Shown in pieces: positions 35,816-49,153 of a DNA stretch of 64,000 bases. Both the position numbers and the translations under genes were made by a program. Under the pieces are notes generated by a model. It worked only from the letters and a program-made list of their open reading frames with translations, made no database searches and was not told the DNA's origin. This stretch comes from Aminobacter aganoensis (GTDB lineage: Bacteria > Pseudomonadota > Alphaproteobacteria > Rhizobiales > Rhizobiaceae), in NCBI RefSeq assembly GCF_014206975.1, contig NZ_JACHOU010000006.1, positions 124,001-188,000 of the forward strand, in the 5' to 3' direction. Each line of letters opens with the position of its first letter. Within the stretch, counting starts at the first letter, position 1.

Positions 35816-37507
35816 ATGGCGCAGGTCAGGCCAGGGCAAAACAGGCGAATGAGCGGTGCGGGATTGCGCTTCTTGCTGGCAACGGCAAGCGCAGCAACCC
35901 TGCTTTGCGCCCTGCCGGTGCATGCCCAGGAAGCCGGCCTGCGCGGCGCGGTCAACGAGGCCGACACGACCGCACAGTTGTTGCGCCGGCGACCGGCACA
36001 GCAGCCTGCCCCCGAAATCCAGGACCAGGCGGCCACCTACCAGCCCATCAGCCCTGGCGCCGTGCCGGAGCAAACCGACCCGGCCGGCACGGACGACCTG
36101 TTTAGCGAACCACCCAACGCCTATGCGGCCGATGCCGCCAACCCGTCCAGCCGTCCGACGACGACCGCAATCCAGCGCTCCAGGGAAGCACGCGAAAGAC
36201 GCGCCGCCCCCGCTAGGGCAGCCGCAACGACAGCTGCCACGCCGGAGCAGGATGAAGAATTGACCACCGGCACGGTGCGGCAGGGAACCGTCGATTCGCT
36301 GATCGCGGAAGAAAACGGCCCGGAATCGGAGCGTCAGCGAGCGATCGAGGGCCGCAGGCCGGTGCCGGACGAAAACCCGTTCGAGCCGACAGGCATCCGC
36401 TTCGGCACCTTCCTGCTCAAGCCGAGCCTCGAACAGGGCGTCACCGCCACCTCCAACGCCGATTCGAGTTCGGACGGCAAGTCGGCGGTGCTGTCGGAAA
36501 CCACGCTGCGCCTGAATGCGGCCTCAGACTGGGACAGCCACTCGGCCACCATCGACGCCTACGGCAATGTCCGCAAGTCCGTCTCGGGCCAGGAGGTCGA
36601 GGATGTCGAGGCCGGCATCGACGGCCGGCTGCAGCTCGACTTCGCCGACGATATCCGCGCCATCGCCACCCTCGGCTACGACATCCGCCCGGAATCGGCG
36701 AGTTCGCCGGTGGTGATCGTCGGCACCGCGTCGCGCCCCGTGCGCCACACCCTCGACGGCAGCATCGGTGTCGAGAAGGACGTCGGCAAGCTGCGCTTTG
36801 CCGTGACCGGCGAAGCCGCCAAAGAGAGTTTCAGCGACGCCGACCTGTCGGGCGGCGGCACGCTTTCGCAGGAAGACAGGAACTCGACGCTCTATACCGG
36901 CCGTTTCCGTGCCGGATATGAGATTTCCCCGGCGCTGACACCCTTCGGCGAGATCGAATACGGCCGCCGCGTCTACGATCTCAGGTTCGACACGGCCGGT
37001 TTCGAACGCTCGTCCAACCGGATCGGCGCCCGCGCCGGCGTCGAGCTCGACATGGGCGAGAAGTTCGGCGGCGAGATTTCCGCAGGCTGGCTTTCGGAAG
37101 ACTTCGACGACGACCGGCTGGAGACGATTTCGGCGGCGACGATCGCCGCGGATCTGCGCTGGTCGCCGATGCGCGGCACCATCGTTACGCTCAACGGGAC
37201 GACGCAGGTCGAAGGTTCGACAACGCCGGGCGAAAGCGGCTCGGTGCTCTACACCGGCCGCCTCGGCGTCGGGCGTCAGATTCGCGCCAATCTCACCGGC
37301 TTTGCCGCGGCCGGCGTCGGCTGGCGCGACTATGCTGGCAGGGACGACCATGAACTCAGGCTCAGCGCCGAAGCCGGCCTGACCTGGTGGCTCAACCGCT
37401 ATGCCGGCCTCACCGGCAGGCTGCGCCACGAAACCTTCGACAGCACCCTGGCCGGCCGCGACAGCAAGACCAACAGCGTCTTTGTCGGGTTGAGGGTGCA
37501 GCGCTAG
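35816..37507 (+). CDS. Outer-membrane beta-barrel protein
   Basis: A 563-residue secreted protein from the chosen start. A signal peptide ends at VHA before QEAGLRGAV. A Pro/Ala/Thr-rich region of about 150 residues follows, then about 370 residues of alternating strands, with repeated patterns such as LRLNAASDW, YDIRPES, GRFRAGYEISPALTPFGEIEYG, ending in FVGLRVQR. This fits a porin-like barrel, of the OMP_b-brl type sometimes near polysaccharide export genes, but no such genes are adjacent. Starts at 35849 (MSGAGLRF) or even 35702 are possible. The end overlaps the convergent bluB by 4 bases. Confidence 0.75.
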   Translation: MAQVRPGQNRRMSGAGLRFLLATASAATLLCALPVHAQEAGLRGAVNEADTTAQLLRRRPAQQPAPEIQDQAATYQPISPGAVPEQTDPAGTDDLFSEPPNAYAADAANPSSRPTTTAIQRSREARERRAAPARAAATTAATPEQDEELTTGTVRQGTVDSLIAEENGPESERQRAIEGRRPVPDENPFEPTGIRFGTFLLKPSLEQGVTATSNADSSSDGKSAVLSETTLRLNAASDWDSHSATIDAYGNVRKSVSGQEVEDVEAGIDGRLQLDFADDIRAIATLGYDIRPESASSPVVIVGTASRPVRHTLDGSIGVEKDVGKLRFAVTGEAAKESFSDADLSGGGTLSQEDRNSTLYTGRFRAGYEISPALTPFGEIEYGRRVYDLRFDTAGFERSSNRIGARAGVELDMGEKFGGEISAGWLSEDFDDDRLETISAATIAADLRWSPMRGTIVTLNGTTQVEGSTTPGESGSVLYTGRLGVGRQIRANLTGFAAAGVGWRDYAGRDDHELRLSAEAGLTWWLNRYAGLTGRLRHETFDSTLAGRDSKTNSVFVGLRVQR

Positions 37508-38238
37508 GCGCCAACCGGAGTACCGGCCAGCCTGGCTGCGGCGTCTTTCAGCTCCGTTTCGCCGTCGCCGCAATACTCCTCGCTCATGATCAGGTCGGCA
37601 AGCGGCAGCCGGCTGCCCCAGCCATGGCGTTCGAGATCGGGTCTTGCGGCGAATTCCGACACCCGACCGACGCAGAGATAGGCGACCGGCACGACATGTT
37701 CGGGAATGGCGAGCATCCGCTTCAGCGCCTCTCGGTCGATGATGCTGACCCAGCCGACGCCGACGCCTTCGGCCCGCGCCGCCAGCCAGAAATTCTGGAC
37801 TGCGCAAACGGTGCTGTAGAGGTCCATCTCGGGATTGTGCCATCGCCCCAGCGGCGAGTTCCGCGACCGGCTGCGGTCGCAGGTGACGACGAGGTTGAGC
37901 GGGCTCTCGCAGATGCCCTCGAGCTTGAGCTTGCGGTACAGCGCCTGCCGCTCCTCGGCGATATGCGGCAGTTCCTGCTGGCGGGCGGCCAGGAACAGGT
38001 CGCGCACCTGTTGCCTGCGCCGTTGATCGCGGATGACGATGAAGTTCCACGGTTGCATGAAACCCACCGACGGCGCGTGATGGGCCGCCATCAGCAGGCG
38101 CGCCAGCATGTCGTCGTCGAGCGGGTCGGGCAAAAAGTGGCTGCGCACGTCGCGCCGCGTGAAGATGGCGCGGTAGACGGCCTCCTGGGCAGCAAGGTCG
38201 AAACAGCCTGAATGGGCATGGGCATGGTCGGCCGGCAT
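37504..38238 (-). CDS. bluB: 5,6-dimethylbenzimidazole synthase
   Basis: A 244-residue flavin-destroying enzyme that converts reduced FMN to the lower ligand of vitamin B12. It is a nitroreductase-fold protein with FTRRDVRSHFLPDPLDDDML, HHAPSVGFMQPWNFIVIRD, RSRNSPLGRWHNPEMDLYS and VGVGWVSII, all typical of BluB. ATG 38238 has AGGGGA upstream. A cobalamin riboswitch begins about 60 bases upstream on the same strand, as expected for a B12 synthesis gene. No other cob genes are in the immediate operon. Confidence 0.95.
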   Translation of the reverse strand: MPADHAHAHSGCFDLAAQEAVYRAIFTRRDVRSHFLPDPLDDDMLARLLMAAHHAPSVGFMQPWNFIVIRDQRRRQQVRDLFLAARQQELPHIAEERQALYRKLKLEGICESPLNLVVTCDRSRSRNSPLGRWHNPEMDLYSTVCAVQNFWLAARAEGVGVGWVSIIDREALKRMLAIPEHVVPVAYLCVGRVSEFAARPDLERHGWGSRLPLADLIMSEEYCGDGETELKDAAARLAGTPVGA

Positions 38239-38295
38239 CGCGTGTCCCCTGGCGAGCAAATCGGTTTCCCCCGCCTGACCATGCGGTGGACGATT

Positions 38296-38460
38296 TCTGC
38301 CGGGCCGGTCTTCTGGCTCGAGTTCAACCCGCCTCCGGCGCCTTCCCGTTCTACGAACAGTGGCTATTGCCGATGCGGTCCCTCTTACAGCGTTGGGCAC
38401 GCCACGGATTTGCACCGTGTTCCCGATTCTCCCGCATCGCTGCGGGCACCTGGCAGGAGA
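38296..38460 (-). promoter_or_regulatory. Cobalamin riboswitch controlling bluB
   Basis: On the minus strand the B12 box CGAGCCAGAAGACC reads from 38320 to 38307. Upstream of it are the other conserved elements: GGTGCC near 38450, GTGCAAATCCGTGGC near 38415-38401, and GCCACTG at 38365-38359, followed by GGGAAGGC near 38340. Their order matches adenosylcobalamin riboswitches. Excess B12 would repress bluB. Ends are approximate. Confidence 0.92.
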
Positions 38461-38537
38461 TGTCTATACGGCTGCGATGCCGATGGCCATCGCTCCGCGC
38501 GTCCAAAGCTGGCGCGCGGGCGACATTTCGACAGGGA

Positions 38538-39425
38538 TCAGCGGCCGGGCTTCATCTCGCCGAGCAAGCCTTCGATGACGCCGGCCATGCGCTCGTTGAT
38601 GTCGGCGCGCGACAGCGCAAAGGCGACGTTGGCCTCGACGAAGCCTTCCGGCGAACCGCAGTCGAATGTGCGGCCGCGATAGTGATAGCCGTAGAAGGAC
38701 TGCTGCTTCTCCAGCTTCAGCATCGCATCGGTGAGCTGGATCTCGTCGCCGGCGCCGCGCTCCTGCTTGGCCAGGATGTCAAAGATCTCCGGCTGCAGGA
38801 TGTAGCGGCCGTTGATGAACAGGTTCGACGGCGCAGTTCCCTGCTTCGGCTTTTCCACCATGCCTTCGATCTCGAAGCCGGTGTGGACCGCCTTGCCCTT
38901 GCCGACGATGCCGTATTTGTGCGCCTCGGCCGGATCGCATTCCTGCACCGCGATGATGTTGTTGCCTGTCTCGGCATAAAGCTCGACCATCTCGCGCATG
39001 CAGCTCTTTTCCGACTGCATGATCATGTCGGGCAGAAGCAGCGCGAAGGGCTCGTCACCGACCAGCTCACGCGCGCACCACACCGCATGGCCAAGGCCGA
39101 GCGGGACCTGCTGGCGGGTGAACGAGGTTTGGCCGGGCGCCGGCTGCAGGCGCTGCAGACGCTCGAGCTGTTCGCTTTTGCCGCGCTGGGCCAGCGTATC
39201 GTAGAGTTCGAACTGCACGTCGAAATGATCTTCGATGACGGCCTTGTTGCGGCCGGTGACGAAGATGAAGTGTTCGATACCCGCCTCGCGTGCTTCGTCG
39301 ACCACGTATTGAATCACCGGACGATCGACGACCGTCAGCATTTCCTTGGGGATCGACTTGGTGGCAGGCAGAAAACGCGTGCCGAGGCCCGCGACCGGGA
39401 AAACTGCCTTGCGAACTCTTTTCAT
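38538..39425 (-). CDS. galU: UTP--glucose-1-phosphate uridylyltransferase
   Basis: A 295-residue nucleotidyltransferase making UDP-glucose for exopolysaccharide, LPS and cyclic glucan. The signature is [23 protein letters not shown] at the N terminus; [20 protein letters not shown] and [25 protein letters not shown] follow. The start at 39425 ([10 protein letters not shown]) is the family norm; an in-frame ATG at 39437 is equally plausible. It is divergent from the transglycosylase gene. Confidence 0.94.
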   Translation of the reverse strand: MKRVRKAVFPVAGLGTRFLPATKSIPKEMLTVVDRPVIQYVVDEAREAGIEHFIFVTGRNKAVIEDHFDVQFELYDTLAQRGKSEQLERLQRLQPAPGQTSFTRQQVPLGLGHAVWCARELVGDEPFALLLPDMIMQSEKSCMREMVELYAETGNNIIAVQECDPAEAHKYGIVGKGKAVHTGFEIEGMVEKPKQGTAPSNLFINGRYILQPEIFDILAKQERGAGDEIQLTDAMLKLEKQQSFYGYHYRGRTFDCGSPEGFVEANVAFALSRADINERMAGVIEGLLGEMKPGR

Positions 39426-39677
39426 TGCTTGGTTCATCCGATGGAGGATTACGAGTATCGGGCAGGCACACTGCCATAGCGGAATTGATGAATACTGAAT
39501 GCGTTCACATATTCGCCGGCAGCCGGCAAGAGGATCGATCACGCGATCTTGATTGTCGAAACCAGTCGGGAAACAATCGCCAGAACCGCTTTTCGTTCCC
39601 CAAGGGGGCTATGGTAAACTGATTGATAACCGGCATCGGCGATGAATCGTATTTCTGATCTCTCCAAGGAGGAAAGA

Positions 39678-40904
39678 ATGCCCCTTCGCAAGACCGCCAG
39701 AGGCCTCGCAAGCGCCGCTGCAATCGCCGGCCTTTCGCTGGCATTCATGCTGCCGGCCGGCCCGGCGGCGGCCGAAGCCGGCTTCCAGCGCTGGGTGGCG
39801 AGCTTCCGCTCGGTCGCCGCAGACAACGGGATTTCCGGCTCGACCTACGACCGCGCCTTTCGCGGTGTGACCTCGGCCGACCCCGAAGTGCTGGAAAAGG
39901 CCCGTTTCCAGCCCGAATTCACCGCCCCCGTCTGGGACTATTTCGACAATCGCGTCCATGACCAGTCGATCACGGTCGGCCGCGAGATGGCCCGCAAGTG
40001 GAAGCCGTGGCTCGACCGCATCGAGGCCAAGTTTGGCGTCGACCGCTACATCCTGCTTGCCATCTGGTCGATGGAATCGAACTACGGCGAGATTCTCAAG
40101 AACGACAAGGTGATGCGCAATGTCGTGCGCTCGCTGTCGACGCTCGCCTATGGCGACAAGCGGCGCGCGAAGTTCGCCCGGACACAGCTGATAGCGGCGC
40201 TCAAGATCCTGCAGCGCGGCGACATCGACGAGAGCCACCTCGTCGGCTCCTGGGCCGGCGCCATGGGCCACACCCAGTTCATCCCGACCAGCTACCAGGC
40301 CTATGCCGTCGACGCCGACGGCAACGGCAAGCGCGACATCTGGAATTCGGTGCCCGACGCGCTCGCAACCGCCGCCAACCTGTTGAAGAAGAACGGCTGG
40401 CAGGGCGGCAAGACCTGGGGCTACGAGGTCGTGCTGCCCGAGGGCCGCAAGTTCCCGTCCGGCTCGATGACGCTCGACAAATGGGCAGCGCTCGGCGTCG
40501 AACGCGCCAATGGCAAGGCCTTCAAGCGCGGCTCCGACGTGGCGACGCTCAAGGTGCCGGACGGCCGCGGCGGCCCGGCCTTCCTGATGACCAAGAACTT
40601 TTCGGTCATCAAGCGCTACAACAACGCCGACAAATATGCGCTCGCCGTTGGTCTTCTTGCCGACGAAATCGCCGGCTATGGCGGTCTGGTGCAGGACTGG
40701 AAGCGCCCCTTCACAAAGCTCAGCTTCGAGGAGAAGCAGGAGCTGCAGAAGCGGCTGTCGGCGCATGGCTATTACGACGGCAAGGCGGACGGCAAGATCG
40801 GCGAGGGTTCGCGCTCGGCGATCAAGACTTTCCAGGCACAGCTGGGCTTGACGCAGGACGGCCATCCGAGCATGGAAGTGCTCAACAGGCTGAGGCGGAA
40901 TTAG
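39678..40904 (+). CDS. Lytic murein transglycosylase (MltB-like) with peptidoglycan-binding domain
   Basis: A 408-residue secreted enzyme cleaving peptidoglycan glycan chains to 1,6-anhydro products. A signal peptide ends near AAAEAG (about residue 32). The SLT_2 domain has the catalytic Glu in LAIWSMESNYGEI, then SWAGAMGHTQFIPTSYQAYAVD. A PG_binding_1 domain ends the protein (LQKRLSAHGYYDGKADGKIGEGS). An ideal AAGGAGGAA precedes ATG 39678. The DUF459 gene follows after 16 bases, forming an operon. Confidence 0.92.
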   Translation: MPLRKTARGLASAAAIAGLSLAFMLPAGPAAAEAGFQRWVASFRSVAADNGISGSTYDRAFRGVTSADPEVLEKARFQPEFTAPVWDYFDNRVHDQSITVGREMARKWKPWLDRIEAKFGVDRYILLAIWSMESNYGEILKNDKVMRNVVRSLSTLAYGDKRRAKFARTQLIAALKILQRGDIDESHLVGSWAGAMGHTQFIPTSYQAYAVDADGNGKRDIWNSVPDALATAANLLKKNGWQGGKTWGYEVVLPEGRKFPSGSMTLDKWAALGVERANGKAFKRGSDVATLKVPDGRGGPAFLMTKNFSVIKRYNNADKYALAVGLLADEIAGYGGLVQDWKRPFTKLSFEEKQELQKRLSAHGYYDGKADGKIGEGSRSAIKTFQAQLGLTQDGHPSMEVLNRLRRN

Positions 40905-40920
40905 CAATCGGAGGTTGCTG

Positions 40921-42159
40921 TTGGCATCGTCGCGTTCGGGAAAAGTCGCTCTGCGCCTGACGATGCCGCTGGTCGCGGCGGCGATCACGTTGACCGCGAT
41001 TGCCAGCACCGCGCCCTCCCCGGCCATTGCCCAGGAGGGCATATTGCGGCGCTGGTCGCTGCGTGACCTGTTCATGCCGCGCCGCGAGCGCGTCGACCCC
41101 TATATCCTCGAACAGCCGCAGGATCAGCCGCGCAAGAAGATCCGCAAGACGCCGCGCAAGCCGAAGGCGACCGCCGGCAACGTCAGCCGCCCGGCCGAGC
41201 CCGTCGTGCCGGTGATCGAGAAAGCGGCCGACGCACGCGTCGTGCTGGTCATCGGCGACTTCCTCGGCGGCGGCCTTGCGGAGGGGCTGGGCACCGTCTT
41301 TGCAGAGAATGCCAAGATCCGAGTCGTCGACAGGACCAACGGTTCGTCGGGCTTCGTGCGCGAGGATCACTACAACTGGCCCGAGCAGGCCAAGGCACTG
41401 ATCGAGCAGGAAAAGCCGGCAGCCATCATCGTCATGATGGGCTCCAACGACCGCCAGCAGATGCGGGTCGCCGACAACCGCGAACCGCCGATGAGCCCGG
41501 CGTGGACCAAGGAATACGCCGCCCGCACAGAAAAGCTCGCCAAGGCCATCGCCGAGACCAAGGTGCCGTTCCTGTGGGTCGGCATGCCGGCGTTCAAATC
41601 GTCGAAGATGAGCACCGACATGCTTGCCTTCAACGACATCTACCGTGCCGCGACCGAGGCAGCCGGCAGCGAATTCGTCGACGTCTGGGACGGTTTCGTC
41701 GACGAGAACGGCGCTTTCGTCACGTCAGGCCCCGACATCAACGGCCAGCCGGTGCGGTTGCGTTCCGACGACGGCATCAACGTCACCCGCGCCGGCAAGC
41801 GCAAGCTCGCCTTCTTCGCCGAAAAACCGCTCAACAAGCTGCTCGGCATCACCCCGCAGGGAATGGAGGCCGTCGTTCCCGCCAGCCTGCCGCAGGCGAC
41901 TCCGGGCGAACTCAACGTGCCGGTCAACATCGACCGCACCGTGCCGGTCTCGCTTTCCGATCCCGAACTCGATGGCGGCACCGAATTGATGGGGGCGCAG
42001 GCGGCACCCAAGGGCGACCCGCGCTCGCCCGGCGAAAAACTCGCCGTGCAAGGCATAGCACCTGCCGCCCCGCCCGGGCGCGCCGATGATTTTTCCTGGC
42101 CGCCCAAGCCGCTTCCGGCAGCGCAAGGCACCGAAACGACGACCGCGATCAGGCGGTAG
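40921..42159 (+). CDS. DUF459 SGNH/GDSL-type hydrolase
   Basis: A 412-residue secreted protein with a signal peptide (VALRLTMPLVAAAITLTAIASTAPSPAIA). The DUF459 domain (about residues 95-310) shows the SGNH pattern: VLVIGDFLGGGLAEGL at block I (Asp-Phe-Leu in place of the usual GDS, so the serine nucleophile is not obvious here), MMGSNDRQQ at block III, and a late DGINVTRAGKRKLAFF. Neighbouring transglycosylase and galU suggest an envelope role, perhaps deacylation of cell-wall or surface glycans. TTG 40921 is chosen since CGGAGG lies six bases before it. The C-terminal 80 residues are Pro-rich. Confidence 0.82.
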   Translation: MASSRSGKVALRLTMPLVAAAITLTAIASTAPSPAIAQEGILRRWSLRDLFMPRRERVDPYILEQPQDQPRKKIRKTPRKPKATAGNVSRPAEPVVPVIEKAADARVVLVIGDFLGGGLAEGLGTVFAENAKIRVVDRTNGSSGFVREDHYNWPEQAKALIEQEKPAAIIVMMGSNDRQQMRVADNREPPMSPAWTKEYAARTEKLAKAIAETKVPFLWVGMPAFKSSKMSTDMLAFNDIYRAATEAAGSEFVDVWDGFVDENGAFVTSGPDINGQPVRLRSDDGINVTRAGKRKLAFFAEKPLNKLLGITPQGMEAVVPASLPQATPGELNVPVNIDRTVPVSLSDPELDGGTELMGAQAAPKGDPRSPGEKLAVQGIAPAAPPGRADDFSWPPKPLPAAQGTETTTAIRR

Positions 42160-42175
42160 GACGCAAGACCCGCCG

Positions 42176-42338
42176 TGCGTCCTTCGAGACCCGCCCGCAA
42201 AGGGTATTGATCCATCCACCAGGCAAAGCAAGGGCTCGCACCTCAGATGAGGACCGTAGCGTTACGATCCTCATCTGAGGTGCGAGCCCTCGTTGTCATT
42301 GCAGCTCTTGGGTCTGCGGGCGAGCCCCGAAGGACGCA
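42176..42338. repeat. Nested composite palindrome (intergenic mosaic or MITE-like element)
   Basis: An inner perfect 23-base inverted repeat (42231-42253 with 42268-42290) surrounds a loop that itself has CGTA/TACG pairing. An outer pair, 42176-42199 with 42315-42338, matches at about 21 of 24 bases. The whole 163 bases can fold into one long cruciform between the convergent DUF459 and gltD genes. The CCTCAGATGAGGA core resembles repeats I recall in Mesorhizobium chromosomes. Confidence 0.8.
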
Positions 42339-42349
42339 CCCGCATCGAT

Positions 42350-43804
42350 TCAGCGCGGCAGGACGCTCGCACCCATCAGCGCCAGGTCGATCGACTGCGC
42401 CGCCTGGCGTCCCTCGCGGATCGCCCAGACGACCAGCGACTGGCCGCGGCGGACGTCGCCGGCAGCGTAGAGCTTGTCGACGTTGGTCCTGTAGTCCTGC
42501 TCGTTGGCCGCGACATTGGTCGAACGGCGGCTGTCGGAGGCGATGTCGAGCTTACCTTCGAGCTCCTTGACCAGGCCGCCGGAAATCGGGCCAGCAAAGC
42601 CGATGGCGATGAAGGCGAGATCGGCGCGGATCACGAATTCGGTGCCCGGGATCGGCTTGCGCTTCTCGTCGACCTCGCAGCACTTCACGCCGGTCAGCTG
42701 GCCTTCCTCGCCGATGAACTCCAGCGTTGCCACCTGGAACTCGCGCTGCGCGCCTTCGGCCTGCGACGACGAGGTCCGCATCTTGGTCGCCCAATAGGGC
42801 CACACGGCGAGCTTGTTTTCCTTCTCCGGCGGCTGTGGCCGGATGTCGAGCTGGGTCACGCGCACCGCGCCCTGGCGGAATGCCGTGCCGACGCAGTCGG
42901 AGGCGGTGTCGCCGCCGCCGACGACGACGACATGCTGGCCGCCGGCAACGATCGGCTCGGACGGCCAGGCGACCGACTGGATGTCCTCGCCGCCGACGCG
43001 CTTGTTCTGCTGGACGAGGTAGGGCATCGCGTCATGCACGCCCTTGAGGTCGTCGCCGGGGATGCCCGCTGGACGCGGCGTTTCCGAGCCGCCGCAATAG
43101 AGCACGGCGTCGAACTCGCCGAGCAGTTCCGCGACCTTCTTGTCGAGGCCGACATTGACGCCGCAATGGAAGGTCACGCCCTCGCCCGCCATCTGCTCGA
43201 CGCGACGGTCGATATAGTGCTTCTCCATCTTGAAGTCCGGGATGCCGAAGCGCAGCAGGCCGCCGGGGCGGCTCTCGCGCTCGTAAACATGGACGTCATG
43301 CCCGGCACGGCCGAGCTGCTGGGCCGCTGCCATGCCGGCGGGGCCCGAGCCGATGACGGCGACGCGCTTGCCGGTTTTCTTCTCCGGCGGATAAGGCCTG
43401 ATGTAGCCGGTCTCGTAGGCCTTGTCGGCGATCGCCTGTTCGACCGTCTTGATGGCGACCGGAATGTCCTCGATGTTCAGCGTGCAGGCTTCCTCGCAAG
43501 GCGCGGGACAGATGCGGCCGGTGAATTCGGGGAAGTTGTTGGTTGAATGAAGGTTGCGGATCGCGTTGTCCCAGTCGCCATTGTAGACCAGATCGTTCCA
43601 GTCGGGGATCTGGTTGTGGACCGGACAGCCGGTCGGCCCATGGCAGAACGGGATGCCGCAATCCATGCAGCGCGCAGCCTGCTTTTCCACTTCCTTGTCC
43701 GACATCGGCAGCGTGAATTCGCGGAAATGCCGGATGCGGTCGGAAGCCGGCTGGTACTTGTGCACCTGCCGGTCGATTTCGAGAAAACCTGTAACCTTAC
43801 CCAT
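42350..43804 (-). CDS. gltD: Glutamate synthase small subunit
   Basis: A 484-residue iron-sulfur flavoprotein that feeds electrons from NADPH to GltB. The N-terminal Cys clusters (ARCMDCGIPFCHGPTGCPV and CPAPCEEACTL) bind 4Fe-4S centres. VAVIGSGPAGMAAAQQLGRAGH is the FAD-binding site, and VVVVGGGDTASDCVGTAFR the NADPH-binding site. It lies 115 bases after gltB in the same operon, and ends by a palindromic element. Confidence 0.95.
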   Translation of the reverse strand: MGKVTGFLEIDRQVHKYQPASDRIRHFREFTLPMSDKEVEKQAARCMDCGIPFCHGPTGCPVHNQIPDWNDLVYNGDWDNAIRNLHSTNNFPEFTGRICPAPCEEACTLNIEDIPVAIKTVEQAIADKAYETGYIRPYPPEKKTGKRVAVIGSGPAGMAAAQQLGRAGHDVHVYERESRPGGLLRFGIPDFKMEKHYIDRRVEQMAGEGVTFHCGVNVGLDKKVAELLGEFDAVLYCGGSETPRPAGIPGDDLKGVHDAMPYLVQQNKRVGGEDIQSVAWPSEPIVAGGQHVVVVGGGDTASDCVGTAFRQGAVRVTQLDIRPQPPEKENKLAVWPYWATKMRTSSSQAEGAQREFQVATLEFIGEEGQLTGVKCCEVDEKRKPIPGTEFVIRADLAFIAIGFAGPISGGLVKELEGKLDIASDSRRSTNVAANEQDYRTNVDKLYAAGDVRRGQSLVVWAIREGRQAAQSIDLALMGASVLPR

Positions 43805-43919
43805 CGTCGCTCTCGTCAGTCATGCCCAGCACCTCGGCGCGGGCGTAAAATTCCACCACTTCAAATGAAGCATGCGATGGCGGGCGCCCTCTCGGGCGCC
43901 GCCGGCAGGACGGTCGCGG

Positions 43920-48653
<4,734 letters not shown>

Positions 48654-49153
48654 CTCTCTCCATTCCGGCCCGATCCGGGCAGTTCGCTTTGGGACGGCAA
48701 CGTGCCGGTCCGCTCACCTTCAGATATGCTTTCGATATGCTTGCGGCGCAGTGCCGTTTAGCCGGCACCGAACCGCCAGTCGGGCAGGCAGGGCCCGGAT
48801 TCGCTCCGGACGGCCTCTGACCCCAGCTCGCGGCGGCAGACGGACGTGGCGTCATCATACGCCAAATCCGTTCCGCTTTGGGCAGATAAATAAGACAGCA
48901 CTGCTGTCCTAAATTTCGTATGACAGAATTCTTGAATACGCACAAGACCGATTCACGAATTTTCCGCATCCGGAAAGACAGAAAATTTCGCCGAACTCAT
49001 GCCTGGCGTAACTTTTGAACAACTGGTCAAAAGCGCCCTGCCCGCTGTCTCAATCGATTTCCAGGCCCCGGACTTGCCGAAAACGCCAAAACCCGCTCTA
49101 GCTCGGGCATCCCTGCCACGCAGTCTCCGACAGCCATATCACGGACGGATAAC
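48654..49153. other. Intergenic region upstream of gltB and the aldolase gene
   Basis: About 500 bases shared by divergent gltB and threonine aldolase. I see no convincing gene. It should contain the gltBD promoter and leader and the aldolase promoter. The one distinct site is the dyad at 48891-48911. Confidence 0.5.
48891..48911. promoter_or_regulatory. Dyad GACAGCA-C-TGCTGTC, candidate operator
   Basis: GACAGCA (48894-48900) and TGCTGTC (48902-48908) form a perfect 7-base dyad, extended by TA/TA at the outer ends with one mismatch. It lies 238 bases upstream of gltB. The regulator is unknown; Lrp or LysR-type control of gltBD is common in proteobacteria. Confidence 0.35.

Noticed and set aside
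42293-43546. A 417-codon plus-strand frame
   Set aside because: It is antisense to gltD and begins inside the palindromic element; no support as a gene.
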